64,000 nt of DNA from Pectobacterium punjabense (GCF_012427845.1 NZ_CP038498.1:4154001-4218000); one strand, 5' to 3'. Counted from the stretch's first letter, positions 28,278 through 39,704 are shown. Notes: a model not told the origin generated them from the sequence alone. Program-made: numbers and translations.

Positions 28278-28312
28278 GGTGAGAGCAAAATGCCACTCTC
28301 ACCGGGTTTTTC
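28278..28312 (+). terminator. Intrinsic terminator of epmB
   Basis: GGTGAGAG / CTCTCACC with a 10-base loop, then GGGTTTTTCTTT. Confidence 0.9.
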
Positions 28313-28318
28313 TTTAGC

Positions 28319-28663
28319 TTAAGGACATTTGTAGACGCTGCCGCTCATCTTGCTGTCCAGCGGCGCAAAGCTTGACCAGAAGGTCTCACTCGGACTGGTT
28401 GCGCCATAGACCGTATTGCCCCCCATCGCCGCCGCTTTATTACGCAGATCGTTTGCCGCACCGCGCATAGAACTGCCGTCGCTATGGTTGCCTGCCAGCC
28501 AGTTAGACTGGCTACCGCTAGCCTGCCCCAACAGCTGACATTCGCTGCCTGGCTTGGTATCCGTGAACGTCACGGCCTGCCCAGCGGCGCTGAGTTGGCT
28601 GGTACTGCTGCACCCTGCCAGCAAGACTGCCGCTGATAGCCCCAACAACATACGAACCTGCAT
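28319..28663 (-). CDS. yjeI: DUF4156 lipoprotein YjeI
   Basis: 114 residues. Signal peptide with lipobox LAGC (Cys18). The rest carries GSECQLLGQASGSQSNW and MRGAANDLRNKAAAMGGNTV, as in E. coli YjeI, which also neighbours epmB. Function unknown; likely periplasmic-facing outer-membrane lipoprotein. Confidence 0.9.
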   Translation of the reverse strand: MQVRMLLGLSAAVLLAGCSSTSQLSAAGQAVTFTDTKPGSECQLLGQASGSQSNWLAGNHSDGSSMRGAANDLRNKAAAMGGNTVYGATSPSETFWSSFAPLDSKMSGSVYKCP

Positions 28664-28706
28664 ATCTTCCTCCTTGCGATTAAAAAACCAAAGGGCACAG
28701 GCCCGA

Positions 28707-30371
<1,665 letters not shown>

Positions 30372-30504
30372 CTAAGCATGAGTTCAAAGTGACTGAATCG
30401 ATTGTATCCCTTAAAATCCAGATTGAGATCCCTTTTCTTGCTAAAAGCGGCTCATGCCGTTTTGTTTATTGACAGAAACCGCATAACCCGTTATTTGTAA
30501 CACC

Positions 30505-30717
30505 GTACTTGCACACTCGGTGTGCAAGCCAGAAGAGGCGCGTCGCCCAGGTAAGGTATCGGAGGAACCGTAATCCGCTGATGATATCTGAGGGGGAGCG
30601 ACGCCGAGATGAGGTGAAATACGGCTTTCACCCTATCGACTACAGAGGCTGAATCCTCTGGGTTGTCACCAGATTCGTCCTGATGGACGTTTAGCAAGGT
30701 GGAGCGCTTCTGGGTGT
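30505..30717 (+). ncRNA. Lysine riboswitch (L box)
   Basis: About 213 bases with the conserved core AGAAGAGGCGCG, GGAGGAACC, GAGGGGGAGCGACGCCGAG, GGCTGAATCCTCTGGG TTGTCACCAGA (split) and the closing CTTCTGGGTG. P1 is GTACTTGCACAC / GTGTGCAAG nearby. It lies 117 bases before lysC and lowers aspartokinase III expression when lysine binds. A small hairpin GCTGTTT-ACTG-AAAACAGC follows in the expression-platform region. Confidence 0.95.
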
Positions 30718-30833
30718 ATCGTAGCGATTTTCTACGCCTGCCCCCTACTTACCGCTCTCCCCCTGTGCCAAGGCTGATTTAATGGAATGCTGTTTACTGA
30801 AAACAGCCTACCCCTGACACGAGGTTTTTTGAC

Positions 30834-32210
30834 ATGTCTGCAACTGAAGTATCCGCAAACGCGAACTCTACCGTTATTGCCAAATTTGGCGGCACCAGCG
30901 TGGCGGACTTTGACGCCATGAATCGCAGCGCCGATGTGGTGTTGTCTAATCCGAATGTTCGCGTTGTCGTGCTATCGGCATCGGCGGGTATCACCAATTT
31001 ACTGGTCGCGCTCGCGGAAGGCCAGACGCCAGAAACGCGCGCCGAACATCTGGCGAAGATCCGCCAGATCCAATACGCCATTATCGACAAGCTGACCAAT
31101 CAGAGCGTTATTCGTGATGAAATTGATCGCATGCTGGACAGCGTAACCACGCTTTCTGAAGCCGCAGCGCTCGCGACATCCAACGCACTGACCGATGAAC
31201 TGGTCAGCCATGGCGAACTGATGTCTACCCTGTTGTTTGTTGAGATCCTTCGCCAGCGCGATGTAGTAGCTGAGTGGTTTGATGTGCGTAAAATCATGCG
31301 AACCGACGATCATTTTGGCCGCGCACAGCCAGATTGTGACGTACTGGGCGAACTGACGCGTAGCCAGTTGCAGCCACGTCTTGAACAAGGTTTGGTGATT
31401 ACTCAGGGCTTTATCGGCAGCGAAGCAAAAGGCCGCACAACCACGTTGGGTCGCGGCGGTAGCGATTATACGGCAGCATTGCTGGGCGAAGCGCTCAACG
31501 TCAGCCGGATCGATATCTGGACCGATGTCCCCGGCATCTACACCACCGATCCACGCGTGGTGCCGACAGCAAAACGCATCGATCAAATCATGTTTGAAGA
31601 AGCCGCCGAAATGGCGACATTTGGCGCGAAAGTCCTGCACCCAGCCACGCTGTTGCCTGCGGTGCGTAGTGATATCCCCGTGTTCGTTGGTTCCAGCAAA
31701 GATCCAGCCGCAGGCGGTACGCTGGTGTGCAATAAAACAGAAAATCCGCCGCTGTTCCGCGCGCTGGCGCTACGCCGTAAGCAAACATTGCTCACACTGC
31801 ACAGCCTCAACATGCTGCACACTCGCGGCTTTCTGGCAGAAGTGTTCAGTATTTTGGCGCGTCACAACATCTCCGTTGACCTGATCACCACGTCAGAAGT
31901 CAACGTGGCCCTGACACTTGATACCACCGGCTCTACCTCAACGGGCGACAGCCTGCTGTCCAGCGCCCTGCTGACCGAGCTGTCATCGTTGTGTCGAGTC
32001 GAGGTTGAAGAGAACCTGTCACTGGTCGCGCTGATCGGCAACAAGCTGTCTCAGGCCTGTGGCGTAGGGAAAGAAGTGTTTGGCGTGCTGGAACCTTTCC
32101 GCATTCGTCTAATCTGCTACGGTGCCAGCAGCAACAACCTGTGCTTCCTGGTACCGGGTGACGATGCAGAACGAGTGGTACAGACGCTGCACCACAGCCT
32201 GTTCGAGTAA
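30834..32210 (+). CDS. lysC: Lysine-sensitive aspartokinase III
   Basis: 458 residues (E. coli 449). Kinase signature VIAKFGGTSVADF at 14-26, GRGGSDYTAALL, and a C-terminal pair of ACT domains (from about 320) that bind lysine. It makes aspartyl phosphate, first step to lysine, methionine, threonine and diaminopimelate. Controlled by the upstream lysine riboswitch. Its N-terminus is about 9 residues longer than in E. coli. Confidence 0.97.
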   Translation: MSATEVSANANSTVIAKFGGTSVADFDAMNRSADVVLSNPNVRVVVLSASAGITNLLVALAEGQTPETRAEHLAKIRQIQYAIIDKLTNQSVIRDEIDRMLDSVTTLSEAAALATSNALTDELVSHGELMSTLLFVEILRQRDVVAEWFDVRKIMRTDDHFGRAQPDCDVLGELTRSQLQPRLEQGLVITQGFIGSEAKGRTTTLGRGGSDYTAALLGEALNVSRIDIWTDVPGIYTTDPRVVPTAKRIDQIMFEEAAEMATFGAKVLHPATLLPAVRSDIPVFVGSSKDPAAGGTLVCNKTENPPLFRALALRRKQTLLTLHSLNMLHTRGFLAEVFSILARHNISVDLITTSEVNVALTLDTTGSTSTGDSLLSSALLTELSSLCRVEVEENLSLVALIGNKLSQACGVGKEVFGVLEPFRIRLICYGASSNNLCFLVPGDDAERVVQTLHHSLFE

Positions 32211-32273
32211 ATTCGCTCTCTCCGCGCTGTCTCTTAGTCACATTTTATGTGAGCGCGGATTTTGCCCTTATCC

Positions 32274-32614
32274 GGCGTAAAAAATTATGCTGAGGAGATA
32301 GCAGGCTTAGGATGAGCCGCAGGGACGCGGCGAAAGCTTGTGCCACGCCGGACAAAAACGTCAGAGACGTTTTTGAACAGCACTTGTGCTGGCCCGAAGG
32401 GCGAGTCCCATTTATGGGGCGAGTAACCGTGTCGCAAGCGGTCCGTGAAGCCTGATATCGACGAAGGAACCGCGTCAGCGGCATAATTTCCGCCGAAAGC
32501 CTAGGGGTCATGGGGCGAGCGGCGTTTGAGCCGCCCCATGTCGGGCGCGTGCTACGGAGTAGCATAAAAATGACGGTACTATCGCGCACGAAACCGTATC
32601 CTAGTCTGCATAAA
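32274..32614 (+). repeat. Structured repeat family, copy A
   Basis: About 340 bases, non-coding. Start GGCGTAAAAAATTATGCTGAGG and internal GACGAAGGAACCGCG, then a palindrome CATGGGGCG / CGCCCCATG and CGCGCACGAAACC near the end, are shared with copy B (41041-41305) in the same orientation and with the split copy C in reverse. Fills the lysC-yjbB gap (convergent gene ends). Confidence 0.8.
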
Positions 32615-32638
32615 AACGTCTGTCATTCCACAAAAGGA

Positions 32639-34285
32639 TCACAACGTCAGCGGTGATTCTTCGCGCTCTTCATCCCCATCCTGTTGCACAATCAATACGT
32701 TATACGCCACTGCGCAGAACAGGGAGTTCAGCCGGTTCATATCGCCAAGTAAACTCAAATGAAGCGAACTGGTTTCCAGACTCTGTACGTTGTGCTGATG
32801 TAAGCGATCGACATGCGCATGGGCATAACGACGATTCATAATACGGAAACGGTGCTTGGCACGGCGCAGGCGTTTGGCGCTGGTGACATCTTCAGATAAG
32901 AAAACCGACAGCCCCAGACGCAAGTTCGCCAGCAGTTGGTCATGCAGGTGGTTCAACTCTTCCAAACCCTGCGCAGAAAACGCCATGCGTACACCGGATG
33001 AATGATTGCCAATGTCATCAGCCATGCGTTCGATAATATCGCCCGCCTGCTCCAGATTCAGCGCCACTTCGATGACTTCTGCCCAGCGCTGAGAATCCCG
33101 TTCATCCAACCCGTCTTTCTGAATCTGCGCCAGATAAAGCTTAATCGCGGTGTATAGTATATCGACATCATCATCAAGCCGACGAATCTCCCGCCGCTGC
33201 ATAGGGTCGCCCTGCAATACTTCGCGGTATAAGCGCAGCATTTGTTCCAGTACATCGCCAATCCGCAGCGTTTCCCGTGCTGCATTAGCCAACGCCAATG
33301 CTGGCGTATCCAGCGAGCTGGTATCCAGATGACGAGGCTTCATCTGGAGATCAACCTGCGGCGAATCAGCAATCATCGCGCAGGACAGACGAGCCACCAC
33401 ACCAGTAAGCGGAATCAGCAGCAGGCAACGAATCAGGTTGTAGAACAGGTGGAAGTAGATCACCAACTCTTCAGCACTTAGCGGAATACGCGCCAGCCAA
33501 CGCGAGAGCGGCTCGACCAGCGGTAGCATAACCAGACAACCGAACATCTTGAATAGCATGCTGCCGAGCGCCACGCGTCGCCCCGCCGCATTCTGCGTCG
33601 AGGTGCTCATCATCGTCAGTAACCCACTCCCCAGATTGGCACCGATGACCAGACACATCGCCACTTCCAGCGAGATCACACCGCTTGCCGTTAACGTTGC
33701 CGTCAGCAGCACCGCAGCCAGGCTGGAATAGGTAACCACCGCGAACAGCGCACCAGCCAATGCATCCAACATAACGTCGCCCGTCAGCGAAGAGAACAGC
33801 ACCTTCACGCCCGACGCCTGCGTGATCGGCGCGGCGGCCAAGACGATCATTTCCAACGCCAGCAGAATCAGCCCAAGTCCAATCGCTACACGACCAATCT
33901 GGCCGCCCCTCGTCTGTTTACGGCTGAGGAAAAACACCACGCCAAGAAAAATCAGCAGCGGAGAAAGCCAGGATAGATCGAACGTCAGAATTCGCACCAT
34001 CAGTGCCGTACCGACATCCGCCCCGAGAATAATCACCAGCGCAGGCGTTAAAGCCACCAGCCCCTGTGAGACAAAAGAGGTCGTTAGCAAGGCCGTCGCA
34101 TTACTACTCTGCACCAGCGCAGTGACGCCAATGCCAGCCATAAAAGCCAATGGCTTTTTCTCAACGCTATCGCTGAGAACTCGCCGTAGCTGAGTGCCAT
34201 AAACCCGCATGATACCCGTGCGGACAATGTGGGTGCCCCACACCAGTAATGCAATCGCAGAAAGGAGATTCAGCAATGTTAACAA
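32639..34285 (-). CDS. yjbB: Na/Pi-cotransporter family protein YjbB
   Basis: 548 residues from a TTG at 34285 with GGAGG ten bases upstream; this aligns with the E. coli start. About nine membrane segments with the NaPi repeats VTALVQSSNATALL and VTYSSLAAVLLTATL, then a PhoU-like cytosolic domain (about 330-540). YjbB exports or exchanges phosphate. In E. coli it follows metH; here an accessory block separates them. Confidence 0.93.
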   Translation of the reverse strand: MLTLLNLLSAIALLVWGTHIVRTGIMRVYGTQLRRVLSDSVEKKPLAFMAGIGVTALVQSSNATALLTTSFVSQGLVALTPALVIILGADVGTALMVRILTFDLSWLSPLLIFLGVVFFLSRKQTRGGQIGRVAIGLGLILLALEMIVLAAAPITQASGVKVLFSSLTGDVMLDALAGALFAVVTYSSLAAVLLTATLTASGVISLEVAMCLVIGANLGSGLLTMMSTSTQNAAGRRVALGSMLFKMFGCLVMLPLVEPLSRWLARIPLSAEELVIYFHLFYNLIRCLLLIPLTGVVARLSCAMIADSPQVDLQMKPRHLDTSSLDTPALALANAARETLRIGDVLEQMLRLYREVLQGDPMQRREIRRLDDDVDILYTAIKLYLAQIQKDGLDERDSQRWAEVIEVALNLEQAGDIIERMADDIGNHSSGVRMAFSAQGLEELNHLHDQLLANLRLGLSVFLSEDVTSAKRLRRAKHRFRIMNRRYAHAHVDRLHQHNVQSLETSSLHLSLLGDMNRLNSLFCAVAYNVLIVQQDGDEEREESPLTL

Positions 34286-34310
34286 AAAGTCCGCGCCTCC
34301 GGTCAAATAA

Positions 34311-34384
34311 TGTGTCGATGAAATACAGTGTGTCGATGAAATACTGTGTGTCTATGAAATACGGTGTATCGATAGAAAACACGG
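34311..34384. repeat. 18-bp minisatellite, about four units
   Basis: TGTGTCGATGAAATACAG, TGTGTCGATGAAATACTG and TGTGTCTATGAAATACGG, then a degenerate fourth. It starts 26 bases upstream of the yjbB TTG start, within its promoter/leader zone. Confidence 0.9.
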
Positions 34385-34587
34385 TATTGATGAGGTAATG
34401 AGCAGCCATCTTACCAGATGTTGTCTGGCCGTGCTGCGAGGCAGTCCTCACCACAGGAAAATCGATTACATCAAAAAATGAAAAAAATTAATTAAATGAC
34501 AATATTTAAAAAACAGAATCCAAATCAATAATCCTGCGGTTTCCTGTCATGCCTTGTCTGGTTAGCGCTATGCTCCTCTTATGTACC

Positions 34588-34642
34588 TAACCCTTATGGG
34601 TTATGCGCTTGCAAAACGTTAAGCAGGATTAATGTTTTGCAA
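34588..34642 (+). promoter_or_regulatory. Two inverted repeats upstream of the DASS transporter
   Basis: TAACCC-TTAT-GGGTTA (34588-34603) and TTGCAAAAC...GTTTTGCAA (34609-34617 and 34634-34642, 16-base spacer). They lie 60-110 bases before the gene; candidate operator or leader structure, regulator unknown. Confidence 0.45.
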
Positions 34643-34699
34643 ATTGAGTACGTTAGCGTATGCCCTGCAATCCTTCTGGCTTTTTAGTAAGGAAAATGG

Positions 34700-36154
34700 A
34701 TGAAGACAAAAACCTCGTATGGACTAAACTGGCTCCCGCTGATCGTGATTCTTGCTGTCGCCGCTTTTTTTTGGCAAATGGAACCCCCTACGGGCTTAAA
34801 CCCAGCCGCCTGGCACTCCGCCGTCATTTTTGTAGCAACGATCGTTTGTATTGTCGCTAACGTCCTCCCGATTGGGGCTATCGGTATTATCAGTATCACC
34901 CTCTTTGCGCTGACGTACGCCGCGGGTGATAAAACAGCAAGCGGGGCAATACAAACCGCACTCAGCGATTTGAACAGCTCGCTGATCTGGCTGATTGTCG
35001 TTGCCTTCATGATCGCGCGTGGGTTTATCAAAACGGGATTGGGTCGCCGTATCGCCTTGCAGATGATCCGTATGCTAGGGAAGCGCACATTGGGGCTGGC
35101 TTACGGTCTGGCCTTTGCCGATCTGGTGCTTTCCCCCGCGATGCCAAGCAACACCGCACGCTGCGGCGGAATTATTTATCCAATTGCCGATTCGCTGTCA
35201 CGCAGCTTCGACTCCAAGCCGGAAGATGCGTCGCGCAGTAAGATTGGTACGTTCCTGATCACCTGTATTGGTAACGTTAACGACGTGACAGCAGCCATGT
35301 TTATGACCGCCTACACCGGCAATCTGCTCGCGGTGAAACTCGCGGCCAACGCAGGCGTTACCATTACCTGGGGAAGTTGGTTCCTCGCCGCACTCGTCCC
35401 CTGTTTGATCTCTCTGGCGGTTGTCCCACTGCTCGTCTACTGGCTAACCAAGCCAGAAATTCGCCATACGCCGGATGCGCCAAAATTGGCCGTCGCAGAA
35501 TTGGCAAAGATGGGCAATATGAGCCGCGGAGAGTGGCTGATGGCCTTCACCGTTATTCTGCTGCTGGTACTGTGGATTTTTGGCGACCGCTTAGGCGTAG
35601 ATGCCACGACCGCTTCCTTCGTCGGGCTGTCCTTTCTGCTGTTAACCGGCGTACTGAGCTGGGAAGACGTGAAAAGCGAGAAAGGAGCCTGGGATACGCT
35701 GATTTGGTTCGCCGCCCTGCTGATGATGGCGAATCAGTTGAAAAAACTCGGCTTCACCAACTGGTTCGGCGATCTCATCGGCAGCAATATCGGCCATTTG
35801 ATGCAGGGAACAAGCTGGGTCTTGGTGCTGTTGTTGTTGAATGCAGCCTATTTCTACACCCACTATTTCTTCGCCAGCGGCAATGCACAGATCGCCGCCC
35901 TTTTCGCGGTATTCCTCGGTGTCGGGATCAACCTGAACATTCCAGCAGTGCCGATGGCGTTCATGCTGGCGTTTACCAGTAGCCTGTACTGCTCACTCAC
36001 GCAATATACCCACGCACGCGGCCCGATCCTGTTCGGTGCAGGCTACGTACCCACCGCCGTCTGGTGGCGCACTGGCTTTGTCGTCAGTTTGGTGAATCAG
36101 GCGATCTTCATGAGTGCAGGTCTATTGTGGTGGAAAGTGATTGGGCTGTATTAA
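34700..36154 (+). CDS. DASS-family dicarboxylate/tricarboxylate transporter (CitT/TtdT-like)
   Basis: 484 residues, about twelve to fourteen membrane segments. The DASS motif SPAMPSNTARCGGIIYPIA (about 148-166) and the second SNT-like region ASGNAQIAALFAVFLG are present. The family exchanges or imports citrate, succinate, tartrate or 2-oxoglutarate; which cannot be read. GTAAGGAAA precedes the ATG. First gene of the accessory block between yjbB and metH. Confidence 0.88.
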   Translation: MKTKTSYGLNWLPLIVILAVAAFFWQMEPPTGLNPAAWHSAVIFVATIVCIVANVLPIGAIGIISITLFALTYAAGDKTASGAIQTALSDLNSSLIWLIVVAFMIARGFIKTGLGRRIALQMIRMLGKRTLGLAYGLAFADLVLSPAMPSNTARCGGIIYPIADSLSRSFDSKPEDASRSKIGTFLITCIGNVNDVTAAMFMTAYTGNLLAVKLAANAGVTITWGSWFLAALVPCLISLAVVPLLVYWLTKPEIRHTPDAPKLAVAELAKMGNMSRGEWLMAFTVILLLVLWIFGDRLGVDATTASFVGLSFLLLTGVLSWEDVKSEKGAWDTLIWFAALLMMANQLKKLGFTNWFGDLIGSNIGHLMQGTSWVLVLLLLNAAYFYTHYFFASGNAQIAALFAVFLGVGINLNIPAVPMAFMLAFTSSLYCSLTQYTHARGPILFGAGYVPTAVWWRTGFVVSLVNQAIFMSAGLLWWKVIGLY

Positions 36155-36210
36155 TATCGCAGTAAGTCGAATAGAAAAACGGGGCGGTGCATCTGCCCCG
36201 GATATTGACG

Positions 36211-37056
36211 TTAATCTTGAGAAACGGTGTATTTATATAAGTCACGCTGAGTCAGATAGGTTGAGGTCGCATTTTTATCAATAGATAAAATGATTTCGCC
36301 CGTAAACCCGTCATTAAAATCGCCTTCATTGACTTTATTGACCGTAAGGAGCGATTGCACACCATTCATCTTGGTAAAATAGTCATCTTTATCATTGGTG
36401 ACTCGGGTAATATCCCTTGGGCTATAGGGCTCATTATTATAAACCACGCGACAAAGATCCTCTGGGAAATATAACTGTCCAACAAAAGCAAAGTGTTCTT
36501 TTTCCAGAGGATTTTTACTCGGTCGCCTTATTGCTACGTGAATATGTGTCGCTCTGCCGGCATAGAAGCCAGGAAATATTGTCGTGAACCTCACAACCCC
36601 ATTCTGGTCTGTCGGCTGAATACCTCTAAAGAAGCGGGTATTGTCTGTCCGATTAACCGTTCCTACATCATCGGTTGATGCTTCTTTATCAGGGCTAATG
36701 AAACTCCACCCCGAATATTTACCCCGCGCATTGCAATGCCAGACATCAACCAAAATGTTATCCACGGGTTCACACGTCACACCATCGATCACTTTTATTT
36801 TCAGCAGCAGCGGAATTCCCGGTTGGGATTCGGTAATATCGCGTCGTAGTATTTTGTAGTCAACAAAGTAAGGCCCCACGATTTGCTCAGTTGTAAGAGG
36901 GCATGTCTTTATCCCGACGGCCTTTGGCTTATCCACGACGTCACTCGCCCTCACCGTGAAAGGGATATTCGCTAATGATAATAACCCGACGGTTCCTATC
37001 ATTTTTTTCGCAGAGCTAATAAAGAAAAATCGTCTGTTTTTATTATTCAAGTCCAT
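36211..37056 (-). CDS. Exported intradiol ring-cleavage dioxygenase
   Basis: 281 residues. An N-terminal signal with twin arginine (NRRFFFISS) and a hydrophobic core ends near TVRAS. The intradiol Fe(III) ligands are Tyr in ARGKYSGW, Tyr in PGFYAGR, and two His in THIHVAIR. Catechol 1,2- and protocatechuate 3,4-dioxygenases share this set; exported members are less studied. The gene is AT-rich and flanked by a 508-base AT-rich gap, suggesting transfer. No catechol-pathway genes are adjacent. Confidence 0.82.
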   Translation of the reverse strand: MDLNNKNRRFFFISSAKKMIGTVGLLSLANIPFTVRASDVVDKPKAVGIKTCPLTTEQIVGPYFVDYKILRRDITESQPGIPLLLKIKVIDGVTCEPVDNILVDVWHCNARGKYSGWSFISPDKEASTDDVGTVNRTDNTRFFRGIQPTDQNGVVRFTTIFPGFYAGRATHIHVAIRRPSKNPLEKEHFAFVGQLYFPEDLCRVVYNNEPYSPRDITRVTNDKDDYFTKMNGVQSLLTVNKVNEGDFNDGFTGEIILSIDKNATSTYLTQRDLYKYTVSQD

Positions 37057-37564
37057 TGCTATGCCTCACATACATTATGTAAATAGAATTTAAAATAATA
37101 AGTATTGAAATTATTTTCATAGAAAAATACGAATTAAAAACCTCCAGACTAACTATTACATGAAGAATACATTATCTATGACCGATAGATATTACGTAAG
37201 AATCGCAAAAAAACATGCCAAAACAGTATTGTTTTTAGTCATTGAAATGTCCAGCCCATCTGAGATAAATACCACTTATTGCCAAAAATAAACGTAAAAT
37301 TAATGACATAAATTACTCCTGAAAATATAAATATAGAAAATATAAATTCACTATCATGCATTTCATTCAATGAATCAGAACATTATTTAATGTGTTTGAG
37401 GAAAATAGCTGAAATAGGTAAGAAGTAGCAGAATATTATCTCTACTCACTAGCAGAAATGTGATGATTTAATGTCTTCAGATATGGTGAAAGTGTGGACG
37501 ATCTATTGATGTAAATCCTCGTACAACCCATTGTCCTGCCCGTTAAGGCAGGACGGGGAAGATA
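37057..37564. other. AT-rich gap without a gene
   Basis: 508 bases, strongly AT-rich, no ORF over 60 codons on either strand. It must carry the dioxygenase promoter. At its right end a hairpin GTCCTGCC-CGTTAA-GGCAGGAC (37533-37554) follows the TonB receptor stop and may end that transcript, though no T-run follows. Confidence 0.6.
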
Positions 37565-39661
37565 TCAGAACGAATAAGAAACGCTGCCGACCACGCTGCG
37601 CTCCGCACCAAAGTAACAGAACTCTAGCGAGTTACACGCTGCCACGTAGCGTTTATCGGTCAGGTTATTGACGTTAAGCTGTGCACTCAGCCCTTTCAGA
37701 CCCACCTTCGAGAGATCGTATCCCACCGCCATATCCACCAACGTATAGGAGGGCAACGTGTGGGTATTGGCACGATCGGAAGTCACACCGTTCACATAAC
37801 GCACGCCGGAACCAATCGTCAGGCCGTCCAGCGGACCGCTTTTTACATCATAGCTGGCCCAGACGCTAGCCTGATTGCGTGGGGCATACACCGCACGTTT
37901 TCCTTGCTCAGCCACGCTGCTTTTCTTATAGCGAATGTCCGTATAAGTGTAAGCCGCTTGCAAACGCAGATTATCGGTAATGTGGCTCACGGCCTCCAGT
38001 TCCACCCCTTCAGATTCAATTTCACCGACGGAACGGTAAGGATCATTAGGCTGAACTTTTGTCGCGACATTCTTCTGATTAATACGGAAGACCGACAGAC
38101 TGTACTGATCCTGAGAGCCTTCTGGCTGATACTTCATCCCAGCTTCCCACTGTTTACCTTTCATCGGCTCCAGTACGTTACCGTTATCATCGGCGAAGCT
38201 AGTCGGCGTAAAGGCCGTAGAGTAGCTGACATACGGTGCAAAACCGTTATCAAACAAATAGAGCAAGGCCGCTCGTGAGCTAAAGTTGTTTTTATCAAGC
38301 TCACTATGTGTGCCGTTAGTATGGTTAACGTGAGTGACTTTCACCCGATCGTGGCGCCCCCCCAACGTCAAGCGCCAGCGTTCCCAGCTCATTTGATCCT
38401 GAACGTAGATCCCCGTCTGTTGCAGCTTGTGTTTTTCCAGCGTGCCAGACATACCTGTTGGCCCAGAGCCGTAAACGGGGTTAAACGCATCGATCGCCGG
38501 GAAAGAGCCAGAAGGCCAGTCCATGTTATTATTACGCTGCTGATAGTCGATCCCCACCAGCAGACGGTGATTTACGGCACCGGTATCCACGCTGCCATCG
38601 AGCTGATTATCTAACGTTAACGCAGACAGCGACTCACGGGAACCTGAGTAGTAGCGAGTCAGAGTATCAGCGCTCGGCTGCGTCCAGCCATAGGCGTACA
38701 CCTGATCCAAATGCACTTTGGTACGCAGGTAACGCAGCTTTTGACGCACCGCCCAGCCGCTATCAAAACCATGTTCAAAGTTATACCCCACCATGTTTTG
38801 CTTGCGGTCGTATTTCTCATAGTTCTCTTCCCCTTCATAAAAGGTGTTCGAGATTTTCTGGCCGTTATGCGCCACCACGGTGCCTTCATATGGTAGTCCC
38901 GAATGGCTGCCACCTTCAGGATCGCGGTGCAGATAAGCCATCAATTCCAGCCGCGTCTTATCGGAAATTCGCCACAGTAAGCTGGGCGCAACCGCGTAAC
39001 GTTCTTCTTTCAGCGGCCCAAATTGCGTATCCGCCTCACGCACCATCCCGCCCAGGCGGAAGGCAAAACGCTCATCGTCATCCAACGGGCCGGTAACGTC
39101 AAACGCCGCACCACGCTGCGCATTATTACCTGCAAACAGTTTAATCTGGCCGCTGCGATCAAAAGACGGTTGGCGGGAATTTAGCGCCACAATCCCACCC
39201 GGTGAAGAGCGCCCGTAGAGTACAGACGCCGGGCCTCTGACGACTTCAATGCTGTCGAGGAACCAGGGATCGATAACCAGCGAACTATGGGAATTGGTAT
39301 CTCCCATCATCTTCAAACCATCGAGATAAACGTTATCAAGACTGCCGTCGGAAAAGCCGCGTAACACCATGTAGTCAAAGCGGTTAGAGGCACCAATCTG
39401 GTTGTTAAACACACCCGGCGTATAACCGACCGCCTGCCTAACGCTGGTCGCGCCTTGTTCCTGAATCTGATCGCGCGTAATGATAGAAACGGCCTGAGGA
39501 GTCTCAATATCCGGCGTTTCCAGCTTGGTGGCACCGCGTTGCGTTTGAGACGTAACGACTAACGTATCGCCAGAGGATAGCGTCTCCTGTGCGAATGCCG
39601 ACACAGTAAATCCACTGGTGAAACAGCCAACCAGCAGCGCCAGCCGCGTTTTTCTGAACAT
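37565..39661 (-). CDS. TonB-dependent siderophore receptor (FoxA/FhuA-like)
   Basis: 698 residues from the ATG at 39661 with GGAGA upstream; a further Met four codons earlier is unlikely. Signal peptide ends SAFA-QE at about 24. TonB box DTLVVTSQ, plug domain (VRQAVGYTPGV, VEVVRGPASVLYG-like IEVVRGPASVLYGRSS), and a 22-strand barrel ending in Phe (SVSYSF). General pattern is that of ferrioxamine/ferrichrome receptors; exact siderophore unknown. A PchR-type AraC regulator is encoded upstream. Confidence 0.9.
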   Translation of the reverse strand: MFRKTRLALLVGCFTSGFTVSAFAQETLSSGDTLVVTSQTQRGATKLETPDIETPQAVSIITRDQIQEQGATSVRQAVGYTPGVFNNQIGASNRFDYMVLRGFSDGSLDNVYLDGLKMMGDTNSHSSLVIDPWFLDSIEVVRGPASVLYGRSSPGGIVALNSRQPSFDRSGQIKLFAGNNAQRGAAFDVTGPLDDDERFAFRLGGMVREADTQFGPLKEERYAVAPSLLWRISDKTRLELMAYLHRDPEGGSHSGLPYEGTVVAHNGQKISNTFYEGEENYEKYDRKQNMVGYNFEHGFDSGWAVRQKLRYLRTKVHLDQVYAYGWTQPSADTLTRYYSGSRESLSALTLDNQLDGSVDTGAVNHRLLVGIDYQQRNNNMDWPSGSFPAIDAFNPVYGSGPTGMSGTLEKHKLQQTGIYVQDQMSWERWRLTLGGRHDRVKVTHVNHTNGTHSELDKNNFSSRAALLYLFDNGFAPYVSYSTAFTPTSFADDNGNVLEPMKGKQWEAGMKYQPEGSQDQYSLSVFRINQKNVATKVQPNDPYRSVGEIESEGVELEAVSHITDNLRLQAAYTYTDIRYKKSSVAEQGKRAVYAPRNQASVWASYDVKSGPLDGLTIGSGVRYVNGVTSDRANTHTLPSYTLVDMAVGYDLSKVGLKGLSAQLNVNNLTDKRYVAACNSLEFCYFGAERSVVGSVSYSF

Positions 39662-39686
39662 GGGAATCTCCACAGACTTTATTATT

Positions 39687-39704
39687 GTAAATAAGAATTA
39701 TTAC
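39687..39704 (-). promoter_or_regulatory. Possible Fur box before the receptor gene
   Basis: GTAATAATTCTTATTTAC on the minus strand, 26 bases upstream of the start, is an AT-rich near-dyad resembling the Fur 7-1-7 pattern. Confidence 0.45.

Noticed and set aside
32500..32560. Repeat copy A as a further target for the IS110 guide
   Set aside because: Around the CT core it differs from the guide at several left-side positions and one right-side position, unlike copy B, which is perfect.
34167..34454. 95-codon minus-strand frame with a repeated FIDT motif
   Set aside because: The repeats are the 18-bp minisatellite read through, and the frame runs into yjbB out of phase.
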